A DNA stretch of 6,482 bases. Source: a bacterium. GTDB lineage: Bacteria > Atribacterota > Phoenicimicrobiia > Phoenicimicrobiales > Phoenicimicrobiaceae. The translations under genes and the position numbers were made by a program. Location of the stretch: the NCBI GenBank assembly GCA_018819665.1, contig JAHJOY010000238.1, positions 1 through 6,482 on the forward strand. Direction: 5' to 3'. Positions 1 through 5,954 of this stretch are shown one piece after another; the stretch's first letter is position 1, and every line of letters starts with the position of its first letter. The notes beneath the pieces are model-generated. The model had not been told where the DNA came from, ran no database searches, and worked only from the letters and a program-made list of their open reading frames with translations.

Positions 1-802
1 CATTTGGATATTTAACATTCATTTTCATTGTCAATTCATATGTAAGCCTTTTAAATAACTCGATCATTCCAAACAAACTATCCCATGTATCGCTTTTATC
101 GTATTTTGAAAAGCACTTCTTGAAGGATTCTTTAATATCTATATCTACTTGGGTTTCGAGGTTTTTGCCTTGCGAATGAATTTTGTTGTTGTTCCAATCA
201 TATTTACTCGACTCATTCCATAATATAATTCGAAGCATAAATCCTTTTATAGGACCATTTTCTAATATTTTCGCAAACCATAATCTATCTCTTTTTAAAT
301 ACTTTGCAACGCTGTATGCTTCAAACCAGAAATTGTATATTGTTGTCAATAATTCATCTTCTGTTGGTTGGGTTATTATAAAACCATCGTAATTAGGCAA
401 CATAATATTATTAGTAATCTTGTCTTTATCGAGAAGCACCTTATAACCGTTTCTGTAATACTCTGGTAGAATTCTATTTTCTATAATTTCATTCAATACA
501 TTGATAGGCCAAAAGGGAAAATCAACTCGGGGATTATTTTTATATAAAACTAACCGAGTAAGAATTTCTATATTCTTATAGAAAAACTTTTCTTTCTGAT
601 AAACTAATACTTGATCAAAATTATTTATCCAACTGTTATCTGAGATATACTTATCAGGATTGACTACAAAAACATTTAAATCATAATCCGACAGCTCATC
701 AGTTTGTGAATTTGATGCTTGTGATCCTTCAAGAATAAGAGTTCGAATCTCAGATTCATTTTCAGCCCAGTTTATTATTTTATTTAATATGCTATGATTC
801 AC
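1..802 (-). CDS. ANT(6)-like aminoglycoside (streptomycin) adenylyltransferase, 3' end cut by window edge
   Basis: This gene probably transfers AMP from ATP to the 6-hydroxyl of streptomycin in the cytoplasm, giving resistance. The frame is open for 267 codons from a GTG at 802 to the window edge, with no stop; ANT(6)/AadK proteins run to about 285-300 residues, so only the C-terminus is missing. The nucleotidyltransferase signature is visible: LEGSQAS at residues 24-30, the acidic pair in SDYD (D39, D41), and a third acidic residue in RVDF (D94). A KVLLDKD stretch (121-127) and the helical C-terminal part (FWFEAYSVAKYL) also match the family layout. The GTG start is chosen because GGGAG lies 9 bases upstream. 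The usual Arg of the GSR motif is Gln here (Q28), so substrate range is uncertain. A long hairpin-bearing leader and an attC-like repeat lie upstream. The family is secure; the exact substrate is inferred. Confidence 0.88.
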   Translation of the reverse strand, partial: MNHSILNKIINWAENESEIRTLILEGSQASNSQTDELSDYDLNVFVVNPDKYISDNSWINNFDQVLVYQKEKFFYKNIEILTRLVLYKNNPRVDFPFWPINVLNEIIENRILPEYYRNGYKVLLDKDKITNNIMLPNYDGFIITQPTEDELLTTIYNFWFEAYSVAKYLKRDRLWFAKILENGPIKGFMLRIILWNESSKYDWNNNKIHSQGKNLETQVDIDIKESFKKCFSKYDKSDTWDSLFGMIELFKRLTYELTMKMNVKYPN

Positions 803-1020
803 AGTTTTTCACTCCCTTGCACTCCGATTTTGTCCAATATTCCAGGTAAATGTACTGTGGGTTTACGCTGTATCAAAGCACAATTTGGGTCGGAGGGCGT
901 TAGCCTCCCAGAGCGGTAAACCCACGGTAGAAAATCAAGATCATTATTTTTATGAGCCAGTTTTTTATTTCTTTTAGTAAATTTTATACCATGTTTAACT
1001 CCAAAAAGCGGTGATATTCT
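803..1020. other. Non-coding leader between attC-like repeat 1 and the ANT(6)-like gene
   Basis: This stretch of about 220 bases holds the hairpin at 854-928 and the ANT(6) ribosome binding site. A 79-codon open frame on the minus strand (1038 to 799) covers it, but that frame starts inside the repeat, has no ribosome binding site, and resembles nothing I recognise. I see no clear promoter. Confidence 0.5.
854..928 (-). promoter_or_regulatory. Long imperfect hairpin in the leader of the ANT(6)-like gene
   Basis: The 13-base arms at 854-866 and 916-928 are complementary at 12 of 13 positions. The stem continues with GCT (867-869) against AGC (912-914) across a one-base bulge. A smaller hairpin, GGAGG (892-896) with CCTCC (904-908), sits inside. 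The structure lies about 50 bases upstream of the GTG start. No run of T follows it on the gene strand, so a simple terminator is unlikely. It could be a leader attenuator, a short inverted-repeat element, or a decayed repeat. No function is proven. Confidence 0.5.
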
Positions 1021-1113
1021 GCCTAACGTTCCCAGCATATAAGAAGTTACGACCGAAGGATAATGTCTTGAAAGGCAAGGGCAATAGCCCGCAGCGTATA
1101 TGCTGTGTTAGAC
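1021..1113 (-). repeat. attC-like recombination site, copy 1 (best preserved)
   Basis: On the gene strand this 93-base element begins with GTCTAAC (1113-1107) and ends with GTTAGGC (1027-1021). These fit the integron attC consensus boxes RYYYAAC and GTTRRRY. Just inside the boxes the arms pair perfectly over CAGCATATA (1033-1041 with 1097-1105), with unequal spacers (5 bases and 1 base) next to the outer boxes, giving the imperfect palindrome expected of a folded single-strand attC. A GGGC-AATA-GCCC mini-hairpin lies at 1079-1090. It sits 21 bases after the stop of the ATC-hydrolase-like gene, as an attC does in a cassette. The repeat at 2210-2303 is clearly homologous. It is possible that this is a non-integron repeat family with similar ends. 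Confidence 0.65.
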
Positions 1114-1134
1114 TATGTTTTAAGCCGTATTATT

Positions 1135-1848
1135 TTAACTTTTATTATTTGCTTTGTTTTCAAATAATTTCTTGAGGTTACCTGGAATTTTCGTTTCTCT
1201 ACCCTGCTTCATACATTCAACACAAGTTTTGTCACCTGAACCAATACATGATAATTGCTGCATTCCCATACCAATTACATTACTTTGAATATAATCAATG
1301 AGATTACAGTAATATGCCAATTCAGGGACTCTCTGCTTATTAAAGAATTTAACAACAGCACATTCTGTTGCTTCAAAATACCAATTACATTCTTTATTCT
1401 CTCCTTTTTTATATTCTATTTTCCAACCATCAGGATGCTCAGATACATTTCTTGATGAGATTTGGGCTATTTTTAAAAATATTGGACTAAATATAAACTT
1501 TCTCAAAAGCCAACGTAAAGGTTTTGAAATTGATTTATGAATTTCTTCTGTTGCTTCATAAACAACCATCATTACTTCCTCAACGGTCTTACCGGATTTT
1601 TTCATCGGTTTATAAAACGAAACTCCCCAAGCGCTCATTATAATAAGTTCTCGAAAAATGTTTATCGTCCCCGAAAAATATGGAATTTCTGGAATAATAC
1701 TTTCAAATTCCGCACGTGCCTCTTTTTTTATTTTACTGGCAAATTTTTCACTATAATATTTCGCTATCTTCTTTTCGATGCGAATGGATATTTTATCAAA
1801 CTTTTTCAGAAGATTACTTTGCTTAGAAACATAATAACCACATCCCAT
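1135..1848 (-). CDS. L-2-amino-thiazoline-4-carboxylic acid (ATC) hydrolase family protein
   Basis: The product has 237 residues and resembles the ATC-hydrolase family, whose founder opens the thiazoline ring of ATC on the route to L-cysteine. Many family members have no tested substrate, so the reaction here is inferred only. The C-terminal third carries the cysteine-rich pattern of the family: TECAVVKFF (C153), AYYCNLIDY (C171, D175), and the SCIGSGDKTCVECMKQ stretch (C191, C199, C202). The N-terminal half is basic and helical, with no signal peptide. An upstream in-frame TTG at 1881 would add 11 residues, but I prefer the ATG at 1848 because AGGGGA lies 6 bases before it. The start is about 18 bases after the stop of the deleted methyltransferase, so the two are probably co-transcribed. 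An attC-like site follows the stop closely. Confidence 0.68.
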   Translation of the reverse strand: MGCGYYVSKQSNLLKKFDKISIRIEKKIAKYYSEKFASKIKKEARAEFESIIPEIPYFSGTINIFRELIIMSAWGVSFYKPMKKSGKTVEEVMMVVYEATEEIHKSISKPLRWLLRKFIFSPIFLKIAQISSRNVSEHPDGWKIEYKKGENKECNWYFEATECAVVKFFNKQRVPELAYYCNLIDYIQSNVIGMGMQQLSCIGSGDKTCVECMKQGRETKIPGNLKKLFENKANNKS

Positions 1849-1865
1849 AGTGATTCCCCTAAACT

Positions 1866-2171
1866 TTACTCTTTTTTGCAAATAAATATTAATTCCGGAC
1901 CTTCAGATATTGGATGTCTGTCGTAATACCCCATCTCTTCTACTATCTTAAATCCGTTTGATTGAAGAAGATTCCTCACTTGCTCTTCATAGTAATATTT
2001 TAGGGCAAGAGGCTCTATTATTTTTTCCTCAACTCCATCTTGGTTGGTAACATAATATATTAATTCTGGATAAATAATTTGATTTTCAACATCTTGAGTA
2101 ATACTCCTCTGATCAAGATCATATATACTTGCTGTATCTCGATATAAATTAACCTTTTTGTTATTACCCAT
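1866..2171 (-). pseudogene. Internally deleted SAM-dependent methyltransferase (101 residues)
   Basis: The N-terminus (residues 1-26, with LYRDTASIYDLDQR) looks like the start of a Bacillota class I methyltransferase. The C-terminal part, from about residue 28 (ENQIIYPELIYYV, then EPLALKYYYEEQVRNLL and YYDRHPISEGPELIFICKK), looks like the end of the same kind of enzyme. The whole Rossmann SAM-binding core that should lie between them, including the DxGxGxG motif, is absent, and the frame is kept across the join near residue 27. The usual length is about 240-260 residues. The start is well supported: AGGAGG lies 6 bases before the ATG. Catalysis is very unlikely, though the short protein may still be made. 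The family reading rests on recalled sequence patterns and needs an alignment. Confidence 0.62.
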
Positions 2172-2209
2172 GTTTATCCTCCTCAGCCCATTCTATTATA
2201 GGCTTATTC

Positions 2210-2303
2210 ATATAACATTCCTATCATATACAACGTTACAACCCAAAGGGAAATGTATCTAAGGACAAGGATACAGGCTCGTAGCGTAAATACTGTGTTA
2301 TCT
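2210..2303 (-). repeat. attC-like recombination site, copy 2
   Basis: This 94-base element is homologous to the repeat at 1021-1113 along its length and begins about 10 bases after the S51 hydrolase stop codon. On the gene strand the outer boxes are AGATAAC (2303-2297) and GTTATAT (2216-2210), so the TAAC/GTTA core is kept while the outer bases depart from the strict consensus. The inner block ATAACACAGTATTTACGCT matches the equivalent block of copy 1 at most positions. The arms pair imperfectly, with mismatches and bulges. Confidence 0.58.
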
Positions 2304-2313
2304 GATGTAAATT

Positions 2314-2967
2314 TTACCAGGCCCTTGATATTTCACCATTTTGTATTTTCAGCACCTCACCAAAAAACTTGATTTCATGGTCATTTACAATTATTCCATC
2401 ACCATCCTTACAGGCATAAATTACTGAATTGCCTTTAATAGAATATTGCTTTAAATTTTCTAAATATTGTTTCATGTTATGGTCAAGATGAGGGAAAAAT
2501 TCAAAATCAACTAAACCTAAAGCTGTATAATCCTTCAAACCAATGGTATTTTCATCATGAAGAGTAGTTATATCAATTGTTTTTGACATAATAATACTCC
2601 CAGCACTGACTCCAATTAAAATACCACCTGTCCGAACATACTCTCTTAATTTTGGGAGAAACTCACGTTTTTTAAGAGAATTGAGAAAGTAATAAGTATT
2701 GCCTCCTGAAAGAAAGATGGTATCACAAGCAAGCAGCTCATCAATTTTTTTCTCGTCATATTCTTTATCAACATCAAAATAAAGCAAATCAGTAATTCCA
2801 AACTGCTTATACCACTCAACTTTTTGATTAAAATATTTTCTTTGTAGGTCTGATTGTGATGGAATATAAGCTAATCTGGGACCTTTTTTACCTAATAGTT
2901 CTATAAAAGCTAAATCAACTTCTTTGTGTTCCTGAACTTGGTCGCTGTGTAATACTAATTTTTTCAT
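2314..2967 (-). CDS. Peptidase E-like (S51 family) serine hydrolase
   Basis: The 217-residue product has the fold signatures of family S51, cytoplasmic serine peptidases related to aspartyl dipeptidase PepE and to cyanophycinase. SGGNTYYF (87-94) is the conserved glycine-rich loop. GVSAGS (119-124) is the nucleophile elbow with the likely catalytic Ser121. FFPHLDH (157-163) supplies the probable catalytic histidine (H160 or H163). There is no signal peptide. The frame can extend to a GTG at 2979, but AGGTG lies 9 bases before the ATG at 2967, which I prefer. Family S51 includes Asp-X dipeptidases, yet many members of this length have unknown substrates, so specificity is not assigned. attC-like repeats flank the gene on both sides (copy 2 downstream, copy 3 upstream), so it sits like a single-gene cassette. 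Confidence 0.82.
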   Translation of the reverse strand: MKKLVLHSDQVQEHKEVDLAFIELLGKKGPRLAYIPSQSDLQRKYFNQKVEWYKQFGITDLLYFDVDKEYDEKKIDELLACDTIFLSGGNTYYFLNSLKKREFLPKLREYVRTGGILIGVSAGSIIMSKTIDITTLHDENTIGLKDYTALGLVDFEFFPHLDHNMKQYLENLKQYSIKGNSVIYACKDGDGIIVNDHEIKFFGEVLKIQNGEISRAW

Positions 2968-2999
2968 AATTGATTGCACCTAGAAATAAAATTTATTTC

Positions 3000-3060
3000 A
3001 GATAACATTTTAAGTATTTGCAATGTTGTCGTCCCGCAGGGTTGGCGCACTGTTTCCAAT
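3000..3060 (-). repeat. Degenerate attC-like site, copy 3
   Basis: On the gene strand the element ends with GTTATCT (3006-3000), preceded by a block resembling the same half of the copies at 1021 and 2210. The other half (3030-3060) is barely recognisable: TGCGCC lies near where the second arm should be and no clean TAAC box is present. A CCC-GCA-GGG mini-hairpin lies near the centre at 3033-3041. It is 3' of the methyltransferase and 5' of the S51 gene, the expected place for a cassette boundary. Confidence 0.42.
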
Positions 3061-3143
3061 ATCAATCATAAGTTTCCTTATATTTTTCAACTTCACTCAA
3101 AGTAGTTCATCCTCTCAACAATTTATTTACAGTAAAATTATCC
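3061..3143. other. 3' untranslated stretch after the methyltransferase
   Basis: An AT-rich gap of about 80 bases lies between the methyltransferase stop and attC-like copy 3. I see no open frame with a ribosome binding site and no convincing terminator hairpin. It may be tail sequence of the cassette. Confidence 0.4.
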
Positions 3144-4022
3144 CTAAAAAAAGGTGTTATTTAAATCTTTAGTAGCAGTTACGAGTAACCCACCTGCACC
3201 TATTGCTCCAATCCCCAATACACAGGTATTCTTGTCGAACTCTTCCTCAAAATTAAGATAGTCTTCGTAAGATTTTCTATCGACCAAAAGCCGTTTTAGC
3301 TGTTCAATATCTACAGAGCGTGCCAAGGTACCTGGTGCTGATAACTTTTCCACATAGCACCCATGTCTTTCCAGCAACATCTTCAATTCATCTGGTGTAA
3401 AAGCATGCCAACTTGGGAACAAGGTAGGTTGTAATCTTCTTAATTCCTCCGTAACAATAAGATTTCCTGTAGCATAAACATCTCTAACCGTTTTCAATTT
3501 CCCAAAATGTGTAAGGTCGAAATCAACCCCACCTTCCAGTATAGTTCCGTATCTATTCATAACGCACAGTACAATCTTCCATCTTGAGACTCTTATAAGT
3601 TCGCTAAGAATATTCTCATAATTTTTATAGCAATAAGAAAGTGGAGAATCCAAACACAAAACCAAATCAAAAGTATTATCTTCAAATTCAAGGCCTTTGC
3701 AGATATCTCCCTGAGCAAATTGTATATTTTCTATCTTTCTTGATTCTGCATTTTTTCTGGCAATTTCAATCATCTTTTCAGATATATCTAAATGGATGAT
3801 TTCGTGACCTTCTTGGGCAAGAGGTATTGAAAAACGACCCGTCCCTGCACCTGCATCTAGTATCCTTAATCTGTGACGAGTGTTTACGCATCTTTTTACT
3901 TCTCTCCATATCAAGTATGTATGTATTTGTTTTCTCGGATCATTCTCTTCTCTGTATAACTCTCTATCCCCATAATTATTCCACCACTTTTTAAGTTCAA
4001 GATCTAAATCGTCTTCTCTCAT
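3144..4022 (-). CDS. Class I SAM-dependent methyltransferase
   Basis: The 292-residue product has an intact Rossmann methyltransferase core. ILDAGAGTGR (54-63) is motif I, the SAM-binding glycine loop. HLDIS (77-81) holds the acidic residue that normally binds the ribose (D79). GDI (105-107) and FDLVLCLDSPLSY (118-130) match the adenine-binding and post-core strands. The C-terminal part carries FTPDEL (208-213), common near the end of small-molecule methyltransferases of this type. The substrate is unknown. The open frame extends 30 codons further upstream into the attC-like repeat, but the ATG at 4022 has a strong GGGGAGGAG site just before it and is the better start. This is the only methyltransferase in the window that looks complete; relics of others lie on both sides. 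The C-terminal LNNTFF tail may come from a cassette-join event. Confidence 0.85.
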   Translation of the reverse strand: MREDDLDLELKKWWNNYGDRELYREENDPRKQIHTYLIWREVKRCVNTRHRLRILDAGAGTGRFSIPLAQEGHEIIHLDISEKMIEIARKNAESRKIENIQFAQGDICKGLEFEDNTFDLVLCLDSPLSYCYKNYENILSELIRVSRWKIVLCVMNRYGTILEGGVDFDLTHFGKLKTVRDVYATGNLIVTEELRRLQPTLFPSWHAFTPDELKMLLERHGCYVEKLSAPGTLARSVDIEQLKRLLVDRKSYEDYLNFEEEFDKNTCVLGIGAIGAGGLLVTATKDLNNTFF

Positions 4023-4054
4023 TGTAACTCCTCCCCAGATATTGTGCCAATGCA

Positions 4055-4095
4055 GTATAACGTTTCTAACATATACGACGTTGCGACTGAAAGAC
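4055..4095 (-). repeat. Half attC-like site, copy 4
   Basis: On the gene strand this ends with GTTATAC (4061-4055), preceded by the same arm block seen in copies 1 and 2 (CGTATATG, positions 4077-4070, with CAACG just before). The matching opposite arm with its TAAC box is missing: the sequence at 4096-4120 does not complement it. It lies between the stop of the methyltransferase fragment and the ribosome binding site of the intact methyltransferase, as a cassette boundary would. Confidence 0.48.
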
Positions 4096-4154
4096 CATGG
4101 TGCATTTAACACATTAATATTATTGGTTTCTAATTATTTTCTTTTTAAGTATTG

Positions 4155-4403
4155 CTATATATGCGGCATATTGGCTATCAAGGTATTTACGAATTTCCCA
4201 TCCGGTTCCTTTGTTCTTCCGAAAGCGTATTCGATTGCTTCTTTTTCATAGTCAGTCCATTCTTCGTAGGGAGCAAAATAATACGGAATACCTTCATTGT
4301 AATCAATATAACCATCGTCTCGTTCTACAATTTCTATCTTTGCACCCGTTTCAAGAAAAGTCCGTAATTCTGCTCCATATGCATCTTGATGTTCCTTAAT
4401 CAA
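4155..4403 (-). pseudogene. N-terminal fragment of a SAM-dependent methyltransferase (82 residues)
   Basis: The start is a TTG at 4403 with a near-perfect AGGAGGT 7 bases upstream, so it is probably translated. Residues 1-63 (IEIVERDDGYIDY, then PYYFAPYEEW and EKEAIEYAFGR) resemble the N-terminal lead-in of Bacillota class I methyltransferases, in which the next residues should begin the VLDIGCGAG SAM-binding motif. Here the similarity ends at FGR, and an unrelated tail (TKEPDGKFVNTLIANMPHI) runs to a stop. No Rossmann core follows in any nearby frame, so enzyme activity is not expected. It is the first coding unit after the IS and is followed by half repeat copy 4. It could instead be an intact small protein of unknown function; the methyltransferase reading rests on recalled family patterns. 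Confidence 0.52.
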
Positions 4404-4499
4404 GTGGTATACCTCCTATCTCTTTCTTTGAAAGTTTTTCTTTAAATATCTCCGTCATTCATAGGAATGCGAAGAATTTCGAATCTATTAGCCGATATT
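4404..4499. other. Intergenic region between the IS end and the methyltransferase fragment
   Basis: An AT-rich segment holds the AGGAGGT site for the TTG start and a small CATTC-ATA-GGAATG hairpin at 4457-4469. I see no TAAC/GTTA repeat here and no convincing promoter. It may be part of the IS right end or original leader sequence. Confidence 0.35.
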
Positions 4500-4566
4500 A
4501 TCCTAAAACTCACCCTATCATACCTCGCTGGGTCTATGCCCTTACATTCCTTCGTTCTGTTTTAGG

Positions 4567-4647
4567 GATAAAAGCGGAGATAGTTTTTTAAGCTTAAATG
4601 CTGCCTCATTGGGCTAATGGAGGAATCCTCCTTATCTCCGCTTTATC
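4567..4647 (-). ncRNA. Candidate bridge/seek RNA region of the IS
   Basis: AAAGCGGAGATA (4571-4582) and TATCTCCGCTTT (4633-4644) form a perfect 12-bp stem, extended by GATA/TATC beyond it with a bulge. Between them lie GGAGGAATCCTCC (4619-4631), the palindrome TTAAGCTTAA (4588-4597), and an alternative hairpin pairing CCTCATT (4603-4609) with AATGGAGG (4616-4623). IS110/IS1111 elements encode a guide RNA in a non-coding end, and IS1111 types carry it after the transposase, as here. The RNA limits, loops and guide sequences are not defined. The stem could also serve as the transposase terminator. Confidence 0.5.
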
Positions 4648-4658
4648 GGCGTGATTAC

Positions 4659-5945
4659 TTACGCAACTTGCTTTATTTGGTTCTTCCTAAACTCACCAAG
4701 TGCTAATTCTGCCTGGTATCCGGTTTGTTTTTTCACCAAGCTATAGATGATCGTCACGATCTTCTTGGAAATCACCACAAGTGCCTGCTTCTTCTTGAGA
4801 GGATTATTAGGCCTTGTTTTTAAGTATTGATACAGCTCTTTCATCTCGGCGTTGACGGCAACCATGGTTCTGGCCATCTGATACAAGACACTCCTCAGAT
4901 TCTTCCGTCCTCGCTTGGATATTTTCGTTCCGCTTTTATTCTTACCTGAGCTGTCCTCAATAAGGTTGTATCCTGCCATTTTGCATATCTGGCGTGGATG
5001 ATCGAATCTCCTCGGGTCACCAATCTCACCTAAAAAACTAGCTGCTGTCACCACTCCTATTCCTGGGATACCAAGAATTATTTCACCATACCCGGTATCA
5101 GCTAATGCCTTCTCCATTGCCTTTTCTAACTGCTCAAGCTGTTTTATTAATAATTCCAATTCCTCAATCATTAACCCTAATTTTAGCTTTGCTGATACTA
5201 ACCCATAACCTACTCCTACTGAGTTTTTGGCTGTTTCCACAAGTTGCTGGGCCTTTCTTCTGCCCACTGTTTTTTTAACTGCCTTTTTTATTTCAGCAAG
5301 CACCCCCTCTATACCTAATTCAAGTATCAACGAGGGGAAGGGGCAGGATTTCAATATTTGCATCGCTGCCTTGCCTTTTAAAGGTTTTTTAAACACAGTC
5401 ACTATTTCAGGAAAATATTCATCCATCACTGCCGTTATAGTATTTTTTAAAGCATTAGAACGCTTCATCAGGCTTATTCTTGAATTTGAAAGCACTCTTA
5501 GTTCTGCAAATATATCCTGTGGCATATATACTTCATAATACCTGCCATCTCGAACAAGCCTTGCTATGGTTAAAGCATCTTTCTTATCACTTTTAGTCTG
5601 ACTATTATCGTCAAGCTCCTTTGCACGCTTCGTGTGGTATGGATTAACCATAACGACAGTTACTTCATGTATTAGCAAATAGTTTGCAAGGGGCTTCCAG
5701 TAGTGCCCTGTGGGCTCCATACCTACGATAACATCATCAAGTCTTCTGTTCTTGCAAATTGCTTCTATGCTTGCTAAAATACTATCAAAGCCGTTTTTAT
5801 GGTTCTTGAATTTAAGGACTTTCCTTAATTCCAAACCACGATAATCCACGAACCGTGCCCACTGTGTTTCCTTTGCGATATCTACTCCAACTACCAGTGT
5901 GCCTGGTGTTATTGCTTCTAGCTTTTGAATGTTACGATTTTTCAT
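4659..5945 (-). CDS. IS110/IS1111-family transposase (DEDD recombinase)
   Basis: The 428-residue enzyme moves its IS by RNA-guided recombination. The N-terminal RuvC-like DEDD domain shows GVDIAK (D22), GMEPTGHYW (E77) and SDKKDA (D120, D123). A coiled-coil-like helix rich in Leu, Glu and Lys covers about 255-282. The C-terminal Transposase_20 domain follows, with GIPGIGVVTAASFLGEIGD (292-310), a helix-hairpin-helix-like segment, then DSSGKNKSGTKISKRGRK, containing the likely catalytic serine (S332 or S333). Length and domain order are normal and there is no frameshift, so the gene is probably functional. The ATG is preceded by a full AGGAGGT at 5961-5955, 9 bases upstream, which can be hidden in a hairpin. 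Confidence 0.93.
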   Translation of the reverse strand: MKNRNIQKLEAITPGTLVVGVDIAKETQWARFVDYRGLELRKVLKFKNHKNGFDSILASIEAICKNRRLDDVIVGMEPTGHYWKPLANYLLIHEVTVVMVNPYHTKRAKELDDNSQTKSDKKDALTIARLVRDGRYYEVYMPQDIFAELRVLSNSRISLMKRSNALKNTITAVMDEYFPEIVTVFKKPLKGKAAMQILKSCPFPSLILELGIEGVLAEIKKAVKKTVGRRKAQQLVETAKNSVGVGYGLVSAKLKLGLMIEELELLIKQLEQLEKAMEKALADTGYGEIILGIPGIGVVTAASFLGEIGDPRRFDHPRQICKMAGYNLIEDSSGKNKSGTKISKRGRKNLRSVLYQMARTMVAVNAEMKELYQYLKTRPNNPLKKKQALVVISKKIVTIIYSLVKKQTGYQAELALGEFRKNQIKQVA

Positions 5946-5954
5946 TTGCTTACG

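Noticed and set aside
183..392. Plus-strand open frame of 69 codons
   Set aside because: It lies antisense within the ANT(6)-like gene, with no homology and no ribosome binding site.
799..1038. 79-codon minus-strand open frame between repeat 1 and the ANT(6)-like gene
   Set aside because: It starts inside the attC-like repeat, has no ribosome binding site, runs through the leader hairpin and overlaps the ANT(6) start; the peptide resembles no family I know.
1255..1926. Two plus-strand open frames (1255-1455 and 1537-1926)
   Set aside because: Both are antisense to the ATC-hydrolase-like gene, are Phe/Ile-rich as expected from complementing AT-rich coding sequence, and lack recognisable domains.
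1021..4095. CRISPR array
   Set aside because: The repeats are about 93 bp, are separated by whole genes, and are palindromic with variable centres; there are no short regular spacers.
4023..4112. 30-codon N-terminal extension of the intact methyltransferase
   Set aside because: The extension is translated attC-like repeat. A strong ribosome binding site directly precedes the ATG at 4022.
4042..4399. Three overlapping plus-strand open frames
   Set aside because: They are antisense to the methyltransferase fragment and its repeat. The minus-strand frame has a strong ribosome binding site and recognisable sequence; these do not.
5227..5538. Plus-strand open frame of 103 codons inside the transposase gene
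   Set aside because: It is the antisense shadow of a clearly real IS110-family transposase.
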